Shown in pieces: positions 12,996-24,560 of a stretch of DNA of 64,000 nt. The notes under the pieces were generated by a model that saw nothing but the letters and a program-made list of their open reading frames with translations, searched no databases and was not told the DNA's origin. The position numbers and the translations under genes were made by a program. Position 1 is the first letter of the stretch, and each line of letters opens with the position of its first letter. Source of the stretch: Lichenostomus cassidix (taxonomy: Eukaryota > Chordata > Aves > Passeriformes > Meliphagidae); the NCBI GenBank assembly GCA_008360975.2, contig CM039182.1, positions 60,802,516 through 60,866,515 on the forward strand, read 5' to 3'.

Positions 12996-14614
12996 AATGC
13001 AAAGAGCAGGAATTCTTCTATTGTCTCCTGAGCTCTTTGGATCAGACCCCAATTCACAGTCACGATAACCTATCACTTAATGCTCTTTTGAAAAGTCCTG
13101 TGTTGAAAACAAATGTGCATGAAAATCTCTAATATTGGGTGAAAATTGCGGGATGCAAAAGTTGATGTAGATGCAAGCTATAGTTCCCAGAGTAACTGTA
13201 GAATTACATTAATATGTTAAGGTAAATGGCACATACAATATTCTGAAATACTGCCTGTATTTCACATGTAGTGTGACTGACTGGCAGTGTTTCAAGAACA
13301 CTCACTTTGATTGTTTGGATGTGCTGATATTTAAAGTAAGGTTTATGTTGTTTGCAAGGGATCTCCAGGACATCTCAGTGTGTTCTTGCACATTGAATGG
13401 TGCGTAAATATATTTTGTAATAGTGCACCATGTCTGTTTCTGTCCCCCTTTATGCCAGTAGGACAGAAATATTCTTCTCCTGGAGTAGTTCTCATACAAA
13501 TATGTAAGGTCCCTTCGTGGGACAATTTTGGAAGTTTCTTGTGTGGCTGCACTCGTTCATGTGGTCTGTAATGAGACAATGACAACAGTGCACCATGTGT
13601 CCTCCATGGAAAACAGGGTAATTTCAACACTTCTCCATTTTCTGTCATGTTTTTCTCAAAAGAGGGGGCCCTCTTTATGTGTGCAGAGATTCTGCTACAG
13701 CTTTCCATAGATAGCCATGCCAAAGAGAAAGCATGAGAGCTTTTAGAGCAGAACATTCATCCTCACTTATCTGGCCCTCAGAGACATTAGCTAATCGAGG
13801 CACAATACTCCATACAATAGGAAAAGTGCTGTAAAGCTACCTCTGTTATCCCAGCAAACATGGAGACTTATCATTCCCATGGCCATTTTACAGGATTTGT
13901 TTTCTTCTGACAACAACATCCACAGCTTACAGTGCTATCAACTCCCACAATGAATCTGATGCTGGTTCTCTGTGTTATCGTCTCCCTAATAAATGTCTTT
14001 TTTTTCAACTTTTTTTCTTTCCCACCCCATTTGTGAGAATTTCTCCCCTGGAGCTCTTCTCTATCAGGTCCCTGCAGCTGCTGTTATTTTAGATATGGCA
14101 GGAAGTAGGTACCGGAAAACAGCGAGAGCTCACAGCACTCAGAAAAATCTAGAAATTCCTCTGATTTACCCCAGGCTCTGGCTCCAGTCAAAGCTGGTTG
14201 AAAAAAGAAAATGAAAAGGGAGAGGGGGGGATGTTGGCGAAGGGAAAGGCCCAAGCAGACAGCTACGTCTGGGCTGCGTGTGTTAGGAAGGAGAGTTTCA
14301 GCCATCACCTCCTGCAGGGTGCCAGGGGGATGCTCCACACGGCCATGTGGAATGGGGAGTGCTAGGCTGGGAGCAGCATTCTGTGGCAGAGCTGGGGCTG
14401 GCACCCTCTCCAGCAACCGAGAAAACCCCTTCTTCCTTCCTCAGGGACATGTGTTTTTCATCCCTTTTTCACGTTCTCCCACTCGCATGTCTGGTGTGTG
14501 CCTGAAGCAGATCAACTTCCCTGGCCGGCCAACAGCTCCTGTAAATGCTTTTAGCAGCACTTACCAAGGGGCGCCAGCCAAAGACACTGGTGGAAAGTCA
14601 CTGGAGCAGGAAAC

Positions 14615-14632
14615 TTACATCACTACTACTAC

Positions 14633-14671
<39 letters not shown>

Positions 14672-14731
14672 TACCACGATTATTTTTATTATAATTTTAC
14701 AGCTCAGATGGGATTACATCACTACTACTAC

Positions 14732-14767
<36 letters not shown>

Positions 14768-14809
14768 TACCACGATTATTTTTATTATAATTTTACAGCT
14801 CAGATGGGA
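14615..14809. repeat. (TTA)n microsatellite duplicated in tandem with its flanks (99 + 96 bp)
   Basis: Two head-to-tail copies, 14615-14713 and 14714-14809. Each holds ACTACTACTACTG, a TTA run, CTACCACGATTATTTTTATT and a flank ending in TTTTACAGCTCAGATGGGA. Everything outside the TTA run appears identical. The run is 12 units in copy 1 and 11 in copy 2, which accounts for the 3-base difference. Both unit lengths are multiples of three, so a 202-codon frame (14211-14819) stays open across it with two long isoleucine runs. That frame is a by-product of the repeat. Confidence 0.95.
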
Positions 14810-17800
14810 TACTTCTTAATCTGCTCAGCAAAGACATTTTCAGTCACTCTGAGTACCTTTTAAATCAGGCTGACTTTGGAGATGACTTCTGAAAGAAAAG
14901 AAAAAATATATAAAGAAAAACACCTACAAATCCTTTGTTCAGTAAGCAGTTTAGAAAAGAAGACACCGCCACCCCCATGCACAAAGATATACGCAGAAAA
15001 ATTACTACCTTTAGAACTGGTTTTAGTAAATAAATTGTCTTCTTTGACACAGCAGATAGGGAGGAAGATGTCCACCCACAGACATCTCACACTATTAGCA
15101 ATCTAGTTAACATCTAGTAAATGTTTTAGGGAAAGAAATTACACTTTGAGACATTTCTTTTTTAATTACAGGCTCCAGATGAGATTCATTAGAGCAGGGA
15201 AATGTATCCCATAGTGACTGATGTCAATAGCAAGCAGTCCCTAAAGCCAGCCAGGATTGGGAAAGCTATGCTGTTTGCTGCTCTTGGCACTGCTCCCTGC
15301 TTTCACAATGTCAAAGTTAGAACCGCCTTTATATGCACTTTCCATTTTTTTTTCCACAGTAGCTGTTGCCAGCAAGCTGTAAACTACCGTATATCACACA
15401 GATTTAAGAACCTAAACTTTAAAACAAATTAAACTCATGTTGACATTGTAGTAAAAATCAGAATCGAACTGAACAGCTCAGTAAAACTGCACTTCAATTA
15501 TTTTATGGATTTAAGATTGTTTTCTAGGATTCCCAGACTCCCAATACAGTGAAGTTATTTCCTCTTGGCAGATGTCTGGAATAAAAATTCATTGAATGGA
15601 TAAAATTATGTGGCAGACACTAGGTTGAAGCCTAAAGGGAGGAAATGGTGTCTCCCCAGCCCCTGTAAATATTTGCTCTGTGTCTTGACCAGAAGAGCCT
15701 TTCGTCCATGCTTTGAAAAAAAATTTTCAAGGTTTTTATTTTGTGAGTTTTTAAGAAAAAAGAATTTTCATCTGTCAAAACTCAGTTTCCAACTAGGTGT
15801 TTATGTGGGTTTGAACAAGAATGACAAACACAGATCTGACCCACCCTTCAGAACCACATCCAAGTGCAGGTAAATGCACACATCACACCAGTGCTCCCAG
15901 TCCCTGGCCTCTGCTTATCTTTCATTTCCCTGCTTAGCAGTTAATGTTGGGTATTCTTTTATAATTCTGTCTTCTTTTTTTCCCATTCTGTAAAATGGAA
16001 ATAAAGATTTCCATCTGATTAATTGCCAGGTTTCCATTCTTTTTAACGTTTCCTCTCAAAACAGTTCAGAATGAAAGTATTTCAGAAATGTGTGTAGACG
16101 GAAGCTACTGGAGATAATAATTTGTTTCATGGAACTATGTTTTACAAAAGGTGTGGTGCACCAGAAGGGCTGTTGTGTGGCGCAAACAACAATCAATTTG
16201 CGCAGCCTTTCATCAAAACCTTTGTTGCATTTTTTTTCTTTTATCTCATCAGTGGAATGTCCTCGATGTCCCCAAAGCCCCAGCCTGAAAAGCATTTGGT
16301 TCACAGTGTCTTCAGCAAGAGATGACCCTTGCTGGGTTGCTCTTGTCACAAGGATGCTTCTGAAGAGAGCCAGATGTTGCACAGCTGCATGCCCACAGAT
16401 GGGTCCTGTGGTCTGCATGTCCTGCTGAGTTCCCCAGGGAGTGGGGACCTGCCTGCCCCTTCAAGCACTGTGTTGTGGTGTGGATTTTCCAAAGATGCTG
16501 TGTTAGGCTCCATGCGTTTACCTCCTGCTCTGAATTGGCTGATTTGACCTGACTGAATCTCACTAAAGCAGCCAGTTTTCTTCATTGTAGCATTAATAAA
16601 TTTTTTAAAGCTCCTTTTGAATTACTGTTAAAGTTCTTCCACTCATTTTGTTGCCTGGAGCACCTCTCAAAAGTGCAGGCCAACTCCTGCTGGAGTTTGG
16701 ATGTGCTGCAAGATTGCAGCCTGGGCTATGGAAACACCCTCTCATTTCTCAGTTTGAGAAGCAAGGGTTTTGCAGTCCAGGTACTCAAAAAAAGGCAGAA
16801 AAGAAACCTGTTGCACATTGAGAGGGGTTGTTTGGAAAGTGTAATGCAAACATTTTGAATAAAATTTCAGGTCCTTAAGTGTGTTTGGGAGATGAGTGTT
16901 GTACGCCTGCTCTCAAGTGCCTTTTTCCGAGTTCTCTAGTGCTGGCTGCAGGTTTACAGTGCTTCATTCTTGGGGCAGAATAAATTTCCTCTCTAGTGGA
17001 GAGTGCTGAGTGTCAGCAGGATTCTTGTGTTAAGCACTGACTGCAAGGGGGAAGGTTTTGTCTTCCCTGGGAGCCCAGCTGTGATTCTTACTGAATTCTT
17101 GCAACTGTATGTGGTGTTTTTACTGTTGACATTGCTCTGTCAGTCCAGCCTGAGCTTGAGCCATTTTGCAGCTAGGCAGAGCATGGGGGAGAGGGGAAAA
17201 GAGGAAGAGACATTTCGTCGTGTTTGCAGCTCTGTCACACTGGGTCCACATACAAATAAGAGTACTCTTCCAGCTGCTATAATATGAGGTTCTTGCTGTA
17301 AGTGGTTTTAGCATCCAAGGAGTACTGGAATCCAGGAAGTCTGGGTGCAGTGGTTTCCACAGCCACATCTCCACGCTGGGGACAGCACCTGCTAACACTC
17401 AGCTGGGGTTTGCACACCATGGCCAAGCTGCATTGGTATATCTCCAGTGTGAATCCACTTAAATCAGCCTTTGGATCAACCTTCCCAGCCAGCCTGGATG
17501 GGAGTTTTGTTATGAAAAGGTCTTTCCCTGGTTAGTGTGGCGCAAAGCCAACTCAAGAGTGTCATTAGGTGCTGCCAACACTCTTGTCCAAGGAACCATG
17601 ACAAAGAGGACATGCACTCGTCCTTGAACTGCAGTGTGCACCAGCAACAGATGCTGCCATGGTTGAAATGAAATCCTGTGGTATTATGTACAGCTCATAT
17701 TATGGTGGTAACCAGGTCATCACACCAAAAGCAAATTTATTGCATGGCAACTTCTTATTGCATCCATTTTTTTGCAGACTGTTTGCAGCCACCAGCTCAG

Positions 17801-20800
17801 ATTCCCAGAGCCAGCTCTGCTGCTGTGCCCACTGCTGAAGATTAGCAGCTGAGTCCCATCACCTAAGGATTTCCCCCAGCTAGTGTGACCTTTCCCAGCC
17901 TAGTCCCCAGCAGGCTCATAGGTGGATTTCTTTTCCCTTATCAAACACAAAAAATTTTATTAGCCCCACCCAGCCTTTCTCTTCCATTCAGCAGCATGTG
18001 GCCACTCACTGAGTCACCTCATGGCCATCGTTTTATCTGACTGAGAAAAGCCCTGTGAATTAGAGGTTACCACAAGGCTGAGCCTTCACACCGGCCAGGT
18101 ACGGATGTGTCACAGCAGTGGCCACCCCCTGTGCCGTAGCACATTGTGTATGGTTTACACAGTGGCATCCTCCTGTTGTCCCTGCCTAGGTGCCCTCTTT
18201 GCTGGGTGATGTGAATAATGGCACTTACCTTTTCTGTTTGGCACACGCTATGCTGATGAAAAGGGCTATAAAGGAAAAAGGTGTTGATGCTGATGATAAT
18301 AACAGGGCAAGTTTGGTCTATAAAAAGGAAAAAAAAAAAAAGAAAAAACCAAACCCTTCTTGCTCAGAAAAAGATCATGTAGATCCTCTTTTAACCTATC
18401 TCCAAGACACTTCCATTGTTGAGACCATGTTACTCCTGCTCAAGTCCATCAGACTTTGAGGCTGGTTGAGTGGAAGAAAAGTCAAGTCTCTTGGCTATTC
18501 TCTACCCATGGAAAGAAAAGGGCACTCAGCAAATACTGCTGCGTGACCTAAGGTACTTCTTTGTTTCCTCCATTCGTTGTTTCTTTGCTTTATTTGATAT
18601 GCCCAGCTGCACACAAGCTGGTTTTTTTATGAACAGCAGTGCAAGGTGGCTCATTTTGGAGGATTCCAGAGGATCACTAGGGGCCACACTATTATTACAT
18701 AAAGTCAATTAAAGAGCATACATGCACATCTCATTGATTTGATTTAGAACTAATGAAAGCTTCAGTAATGTGCAATTACAAGAAACTTAATGACCCCTTT
18801 ATATTGAATGCAACTTCTGTGGCACCGAATATACTTTGATGAATTGTTCATTATGTGCAATGTTGGAAAAGCTTCTAAAAAGATTAATAATTGTATAATC
18901 AATAAAGAAATTCAGTTTTATTTGGCTTTTTTAAACTCTAAAATCAGCAAGCCATAGAAATTATGGACCTTCTCTTGCTCCTTTTTTTTCCTCCTGTACC
19001 CCCAGAATTATTTCTTTTCTAAAGCTAATCTGTCACTGTCCCAGCACATGGAGAAAAGCCCTTTCTTGTGCTATATAAAAAAGTCTGGCCTGTTACGTGT
19101 GTCCATGTGAGGTCCTAAAGATTGGTGTCAGCTGCCCACAGAAGTCACCAGTGCTCAGCTGGATGCCTGTACATGGGATGCTCCTTTGGCAGGGCATGAA
19201 GTGTCCAAGTAGCAGCCTTCAGCACTGGGCTCTGAGCTTTGTGTGACATGGTCCAGTCCCACTCCCCCTCTCCCATTCACTGCTGGTAAACCTTGGGAGC
19301 TACCAGCCCTTGGGGCCATCAGGTGGGCTTTAACCTTGCTTTTCTAACTACTTTGAGAGCCTTGAGTCTCAAGTGTTATCCATGCTGCAGTTGACAGCTA
19401 GTTGTGAGGTACAGCAAGCCTTGAGGGATGGGATCTGGAAAATGAGAGTAAAAAGACAAAACAAGGAAGTTTACTTTTGGTTACATTCAGGATTTAACAC
19501 TGCCAGAGATGTCTGGAAGCTAGAAAAATAGGCAAATGCAGAATTGCTTAAAATTTGTTTCGATTTTGAATCTAGTCTCGTGATGCTTCAGGGCATGATT
19601 CATGAGTTCTGAGTGCTGGGGTTTGACAGCACTGTTTCACTGTTGGTCACTAGACTGAAAAGGAGAACTCTTCACCAGGATCAATTTGCATTACTGCATT
19701 GCTTGTGACAGGAGCAAATTCCTGTTGTCCATGGCAAAGGGGTGCGTGGTCTTCCTCACCCCTTCTGGACTAGTACCGGCAAAGCTTCCAGCAGCATGAG
19801 CCTCAGGTTTTGGCTGCCTTAGGAAGCATTTTTGTAGTTTGTCTGTTGTGTGGAAATTCCGTGTAAAACATAAACTATGTCTGTTTTGTTTCCCTTACAG
19901 ATGCTCTTAGGAATGCAAATACATAATTTTGGTTAAAATGTGGTTTATTTGTTCGTTGTCAAGCCTTACCCTCACACGTATGTGTATGTGTGTGTCAGAT
20001 GAGGCTTGCATCCTACTGGGGCAGTTCTTGCAGCCTCTGTGCAGCCCAAATCCCCATCACCCCAGAGAAGGCTGGTGTCAGTGAGGGCTACCTGAAATTC
20101 CTGAGTCCCTGATTCTTCGGTAAAAAGGCCAAATCAGATTGAGTGCTGCCATCCTCAGACTGAGAGTAAAAACAAGCTGAAGTTTAGACTCCAGCGTGTT
20201 GGAAAATACTGCAGCTCTGCTGATTCCTGCGCTAATTTCCACCAGCCGAGGAATTCATCCCTAAGTGCTTGCAGAGCAAGAGGCACAGGGTGTTTCCAGG
20301 GCTGCGTTTGGGAGGAAAGAAAAAATTGAAACCCAGAAATTTTGGTGCGATAGGATGGGACTCATTTAGTCTGGACACCTATTCAAGAGCCCCAGTTAAA
20401 TTGCTGCTGCACAGTGCTGTCATCACACTACAAGGAACCTTTCCCATTAGCACTCCACAGCACTGCCGCCCTGGGAGACTTGGAGTTGTTGAGCTAAATA
20501 AAGCAGAGGGTAGAGCAGGTAGAAAAATGACTCCATGTTAATGGCTGTCATGCACAACAATGCCATCCATCGTGCCAAGCTGACGTTCTTTTGGGAGGAT
20601 CATGTTTTATTAAAACCTGCTACTTGTTGTCTCTCGCTCCACTGTCCTATTCGCTGTCACCAAAAATAGCATGCCCTGTGGTAGTGGCTTATTATGATTA
20701 AACAGATAAAAATAAGTTTAAGGTATAAACACATCCAGGACACCTGAGGTAATACAACATCTGACTTCTTTATGGAACGTGTGAAGTTATATTTTCCATT

Positions 20801-23800
20801 GCTTCACAAGACTTATTTGGTTTTTAATTCAGTAAGCTTTATTGTGATCTATAGTTTTGCATTACAGTCTGGCACCTCAGCAATTTTTATCACTGTTTTC
20901 TGATGTTTTGTCTTACAGGACAATATTTACTAGCTTTGAAAAAAGAATTTCTGTAAGAAAAACCTATTTTTGTCAATGATTTGAGTAACAATTCTATGTT
21001 GTTTGTTGCAGCTTACGTATGTCAGAAAGTAGTGATGCTTATGAATAGTGAGGAAGTAGGTACCTGATAAAAACTGTAGAATTTTAGTCATAGGACAGAG
21101 TTTATACCAAGAGCTTACTTTTTTTTGTCACTGTATATGCATCTATATTTAGCCATTTTTCTCTTAAAATAAAATCTGTACATGGAGATAAGGAAAAAAA
21201 ACTTTCCTCCTGTATTTCTGCTTCCTCTGCACTCATTTGCAACTTTGAATTCCTCTTCAGTGAAGCTAATATGTGCCATTTCATCTGAAATGGAGGGCAT
21301 ATGAGAGCACAGAAGCCTGATGGAGCAAGAAATGGCATCACTGCTTGTGGAAAAATCCGAGGGCAATAATTATAGGCAGCAAAGTGAATGTCATACTACA
21401 AAGCATTACTACAGGTAGCGTGGTGTCAGCGTCAAACTCGTGGAGTCATTCCAGAGCTATGTGTCCCGGGCTTTCTTCGTGTGGTGAATAGTGACAGCAG
21501 AAATTCAGAGCACTTGTGGGTACATCCACGCTGTGAAATGAGGTGTGTGGAGAGGTCCCTGACGTGGGTGTCACTGTAATTGTACCCATGTAAGACTTGT
21601 CCTGAGCTAGTGAGTGAGTTCTGCCAGAAGGCAAAAATGATGAGCCAAACCAAGGCAGTTTTGCTTTTAGGACTGCTGCTCATTCCTGGGGGTTGCTCAG
21701 ACCTTCCACAGAGCTTCTGGAGGCTGTGACACAGAAACTGTGCAGCCTGACCAGTGTCCAGCATGGTCCAAATGTGGTCTCCAGTCATGGCACAGCACTG
21801 CTTGGGCAGTTAGACCCATCTGAGAGATGAAGCATTATTGTCCAGACATGGCAGAATCGGAGCGTGATTTACCGCAGGCTTTCACACACATAGCTTGAAA
21901 GGTGCAGCTGGTATGACTTGTATTTTCCATGCTGCGTGAACCAGTCAGAGCAGGCTGCTTTTGTTCATTTTCATCGAGAGAGCATTACGGCATCTCAGCC
22001 CCTTGTCTTCAGTTCTGCCCTGTGTTAGAGGCAGTGGTCCCCAGCAGACTCAGGTGGACATAAAGTAATGAGCAAAGATTGGTAGGTCAGCTGTGGGCAG
22101 AGACTTCACGTGACTCTGCATGCCTGCATGTCTTGGGACATGCCACGTGGCACTTTCTATTGATAAGGAAACCATAAACCATGCTGAAGGAGCTGAGTTG
22201 ATGCCATCGCTATTTACAGGGGAACAAGGGCATGTGAACCACAAGGTACCAGCTCAGTGCAAAACCTCTGAGTGCCCTTTTGCTTGGACTCTATCACACC
22301 TGTCTGTCTATTACAAAAGAGTGGCGGGGAGATCCACAAAGCTCGCTTGTGGAAGAGAAGAGTGCATCGTAAAGGGCTGCAACTGTAAATACAACCTGGA
22401 GTTGGCTTCTCAGTCTCCTTCTGCAGGCATTTTTGGGCTCCTGCTGATGTGGATTGAAGTCATTGGAGCAACGGTCTTTGACTTCCACATGTGTGATAAG
22501 ACAGCAGCTTAACTCAGCCAGAGACTGGAGATTTAATGTTTCTGCTTGCAAACTGAAAAGGGATGGGGGGTGTGTTTTCAAACTGATCCCATTCACCCAC
22601 AAAAATGTAGACTCAGCTCTTTATAATAGTGAGTTTGACCATGGCTCTCAGCTCACTTCCCATTTTTTTCAGACTCTTGGGGGGCATTCACCTTTAGGAG
22701 TACAAAGTCTTCTCTTTTATTTGTATCCCCAGAAAGCTTCTCAGCTGAGGAAACCCTGTGCATGTGCCCTCTCCCTACTCCCTGCACCACTGACCTTGTA
22801 ACTTCTTTGCTCTGAGCAAGATCAGTGTCTGAGTTGGAAAGCAGAATTTGTCTCAGAAGAACAAGTATTTTATTAAAGCAAAAGGCCCCATTGTTATCCA
22901 TGTTAGTAGTTGGATGCAAGAAAAGCAGAAATCTGCAGGAATTTAAAGTTTTGCCAGTTAGTGGAATCCACGTACAGCCACCAAATGTTAAAAATATTAC
23001 ATTTCCTATGAAGTTCACATCTATATATAGAACCCACATTTGTACAGATATATCTGGTTGTCCTGTTCCATGCAGGAACCCAAACTGGTGCATCAGTAAG
23101 ACACTGATTTTGCTAATTAGTTAAGCAAAAATTTCCATTGCAAGGGCATTTCAAAGCAAAATTAAATACAAGAGGAAAAAACTCCATATTAAACTAAAAT
23201 GTGGTGTAACAGCTCACCACATCCTGCTACTGTGGCATCTGCTGTTTAGCAAAGGAAAGGTTCCTCTTTCAGAAGCCTTGACAGGTAGAGAGGTCACGTG
23301 TTACCTGCATTTCTCAGCATTATTATTTTTTTATTTTTCTGTCAGTGGAAAAGCTGAACATGACAATGGAAAATACCAGTTGAGAGAAGGCATTGTGGGG
23401 AACTGTAGGTGTTAGCTATGAAAGCGACAGTGGCCTCCCACCCCAAAGCCAACAGAAAAACAGTGAAAAAAAATCTGATGACAAAGGCACTGTAAATCAT
23501 AGTACTCAGCTGTTTGGTCTGATAGGGATCAACCTGGTGCTTTAAGGGAAGTGTTGTGCTACTCTAGGCATTGAAGATTAAGCATCCTGCGTGCTCTTCC
23601 AGATCTGCTGCTAAGCTGTATGAAGGGCCTGCAACAAGCTGGGTAATTATCTGGAGCTCATCTATCCTGGTTATAAACCAGGTCTTTGTGAGTGCACAGG
23701 TTATGTTGTTTTAGAAATGAGTGTAAAGCCATTGCAACTTTTCTTTGAAGAATGTTGTGCTTATTCAAAACCAGCTACTCCTGGAATGGTACTGCAGACA

Positions 23801-24189
23801 TGAATGGATGTGTATCCAAGCAGCTGGGGAATCAAAGACCAGCATTTGCTTTAGGAATGAATCTCAAACCTGGGCCAAAACACTGCTTGCACTGAATACT
23901 GCTATTCTGTGGAGCACACACAATCCTCTTGTAATAGTAACAGGTTTATAAGTCACAACTTGAGCATTCAAGACTGTAAACAGCTAGTTCTCTTTAACTA
24001 TGTAATAAATATTTTGTTACAAAGGTGGGAGTTAAGAGAAAAATGCCAATTACTTTATCTGCATGATTGGATCTTGCGTCGCTGGGAAGTTCTGCAGTGG
24101 TCCTACAGGACCAAGTGGAGCTCTGAGGATACCAAAGGGATAGATGGCAAAAGAGATAATGAACAGGGAACAGTCAGCTCATTCGCATG
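14810..24189. other. Unique non-coding stretch
   Basis: No supportable gene or interspersed repeat. It includes a strong 3' splice-site-like tract at 15341-15359, an A-rich run at 18328-18348, and a TAAT/ATTA-rich segment at about 18720-18920 that could be a conserved enhancer type. A short alternating CA/TG stretch lies near 19973-19997. ORFs up to 130 codons (22120-22512) have no recognisable domain and overlap others on the opposite strand. Confidence 0.6.
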
Positions 24190-24560
24190 AAACATGAATT
24201 AAATTTACAAGAAACAAATTTAAAACAAACAATCAAAAGAAAGACCAAAAAACCAAACAAAAACAAAACAAACCCTTTTTTTCACCCTCATATCTCATAT
24301 CAGTAAACTGTGGAACCCATTGCTACAGGAAACTCTGAAGACCAAAAGAGGTTCAAAAGGTTCTTAGAAAACTTCATGGAAGAAAGTTCATCAAAGTTCA
24401 CGAGAAGCAAGGATGCAGACTTCTCGCTCATGAAGTCCACCAGAAGAGTAAAGGTGTACTAGAGAAAGCATCACTGGAGGTGTGCTGGTTCTTAGGCTCT
24501 TTCCCAAAGCCCTGACTGTAGTGGTGGTTCTGACACTGGTGTGGATGGGCACACAGGATG
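24190..24560 (+). mobile_element. Ancient CR1-like LINE relic (3' part)
   Basis: By eye this follows the old sauropsid CR1 3' region in order: a TTTAAAACAAA-type segment (about 24219), an A-rich expansion, 'TTTTTCACC', 'CTGTGGAACCCATTGC' (24308-24323), 'CAGGAAACTCTGAAG', 'GGTTCAAAAGG' and 'TTCATGGA'. After about 24410 the match fades, so the right end is approximate. It is far more diverged than the other CR1 copies here and no reading frame survives. It is a different and older subfamily than the 3' ends at 34.6-62.9 kb. Confidence 0.68.

Larger units (their letters stand above)
10583..14614. other. Unique non-coding stretch with small duplications
   Basis: No supportable gene. It contains an 18-bp tandem duplication (10824-10858), a 28-bp one (12819-12875) and a 12-bp perfect hairpin (12966-12995). 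A good 3' splice-site-like tract lies at 11691-11716, but nothing coding follows it. The minus ORF at 13343-13756 (137 codons) has no recognisable domain. Confidence 0.65.

Noticed and set aside
14211..14819. 202-codon plus-strand ORF
   Set aside because: Its second half is isoleucine/threonine runs translated from the duplicated TTA microsatellite. It has no domain and no support as a gene.
15341..15359. 3' splice-site-like tract (CCATTTTTTTTTCCACAG)
   Set aside because: The downstream sequence starts with a stop in one frame, shows no recognisable coding signal, and has no clear donor.
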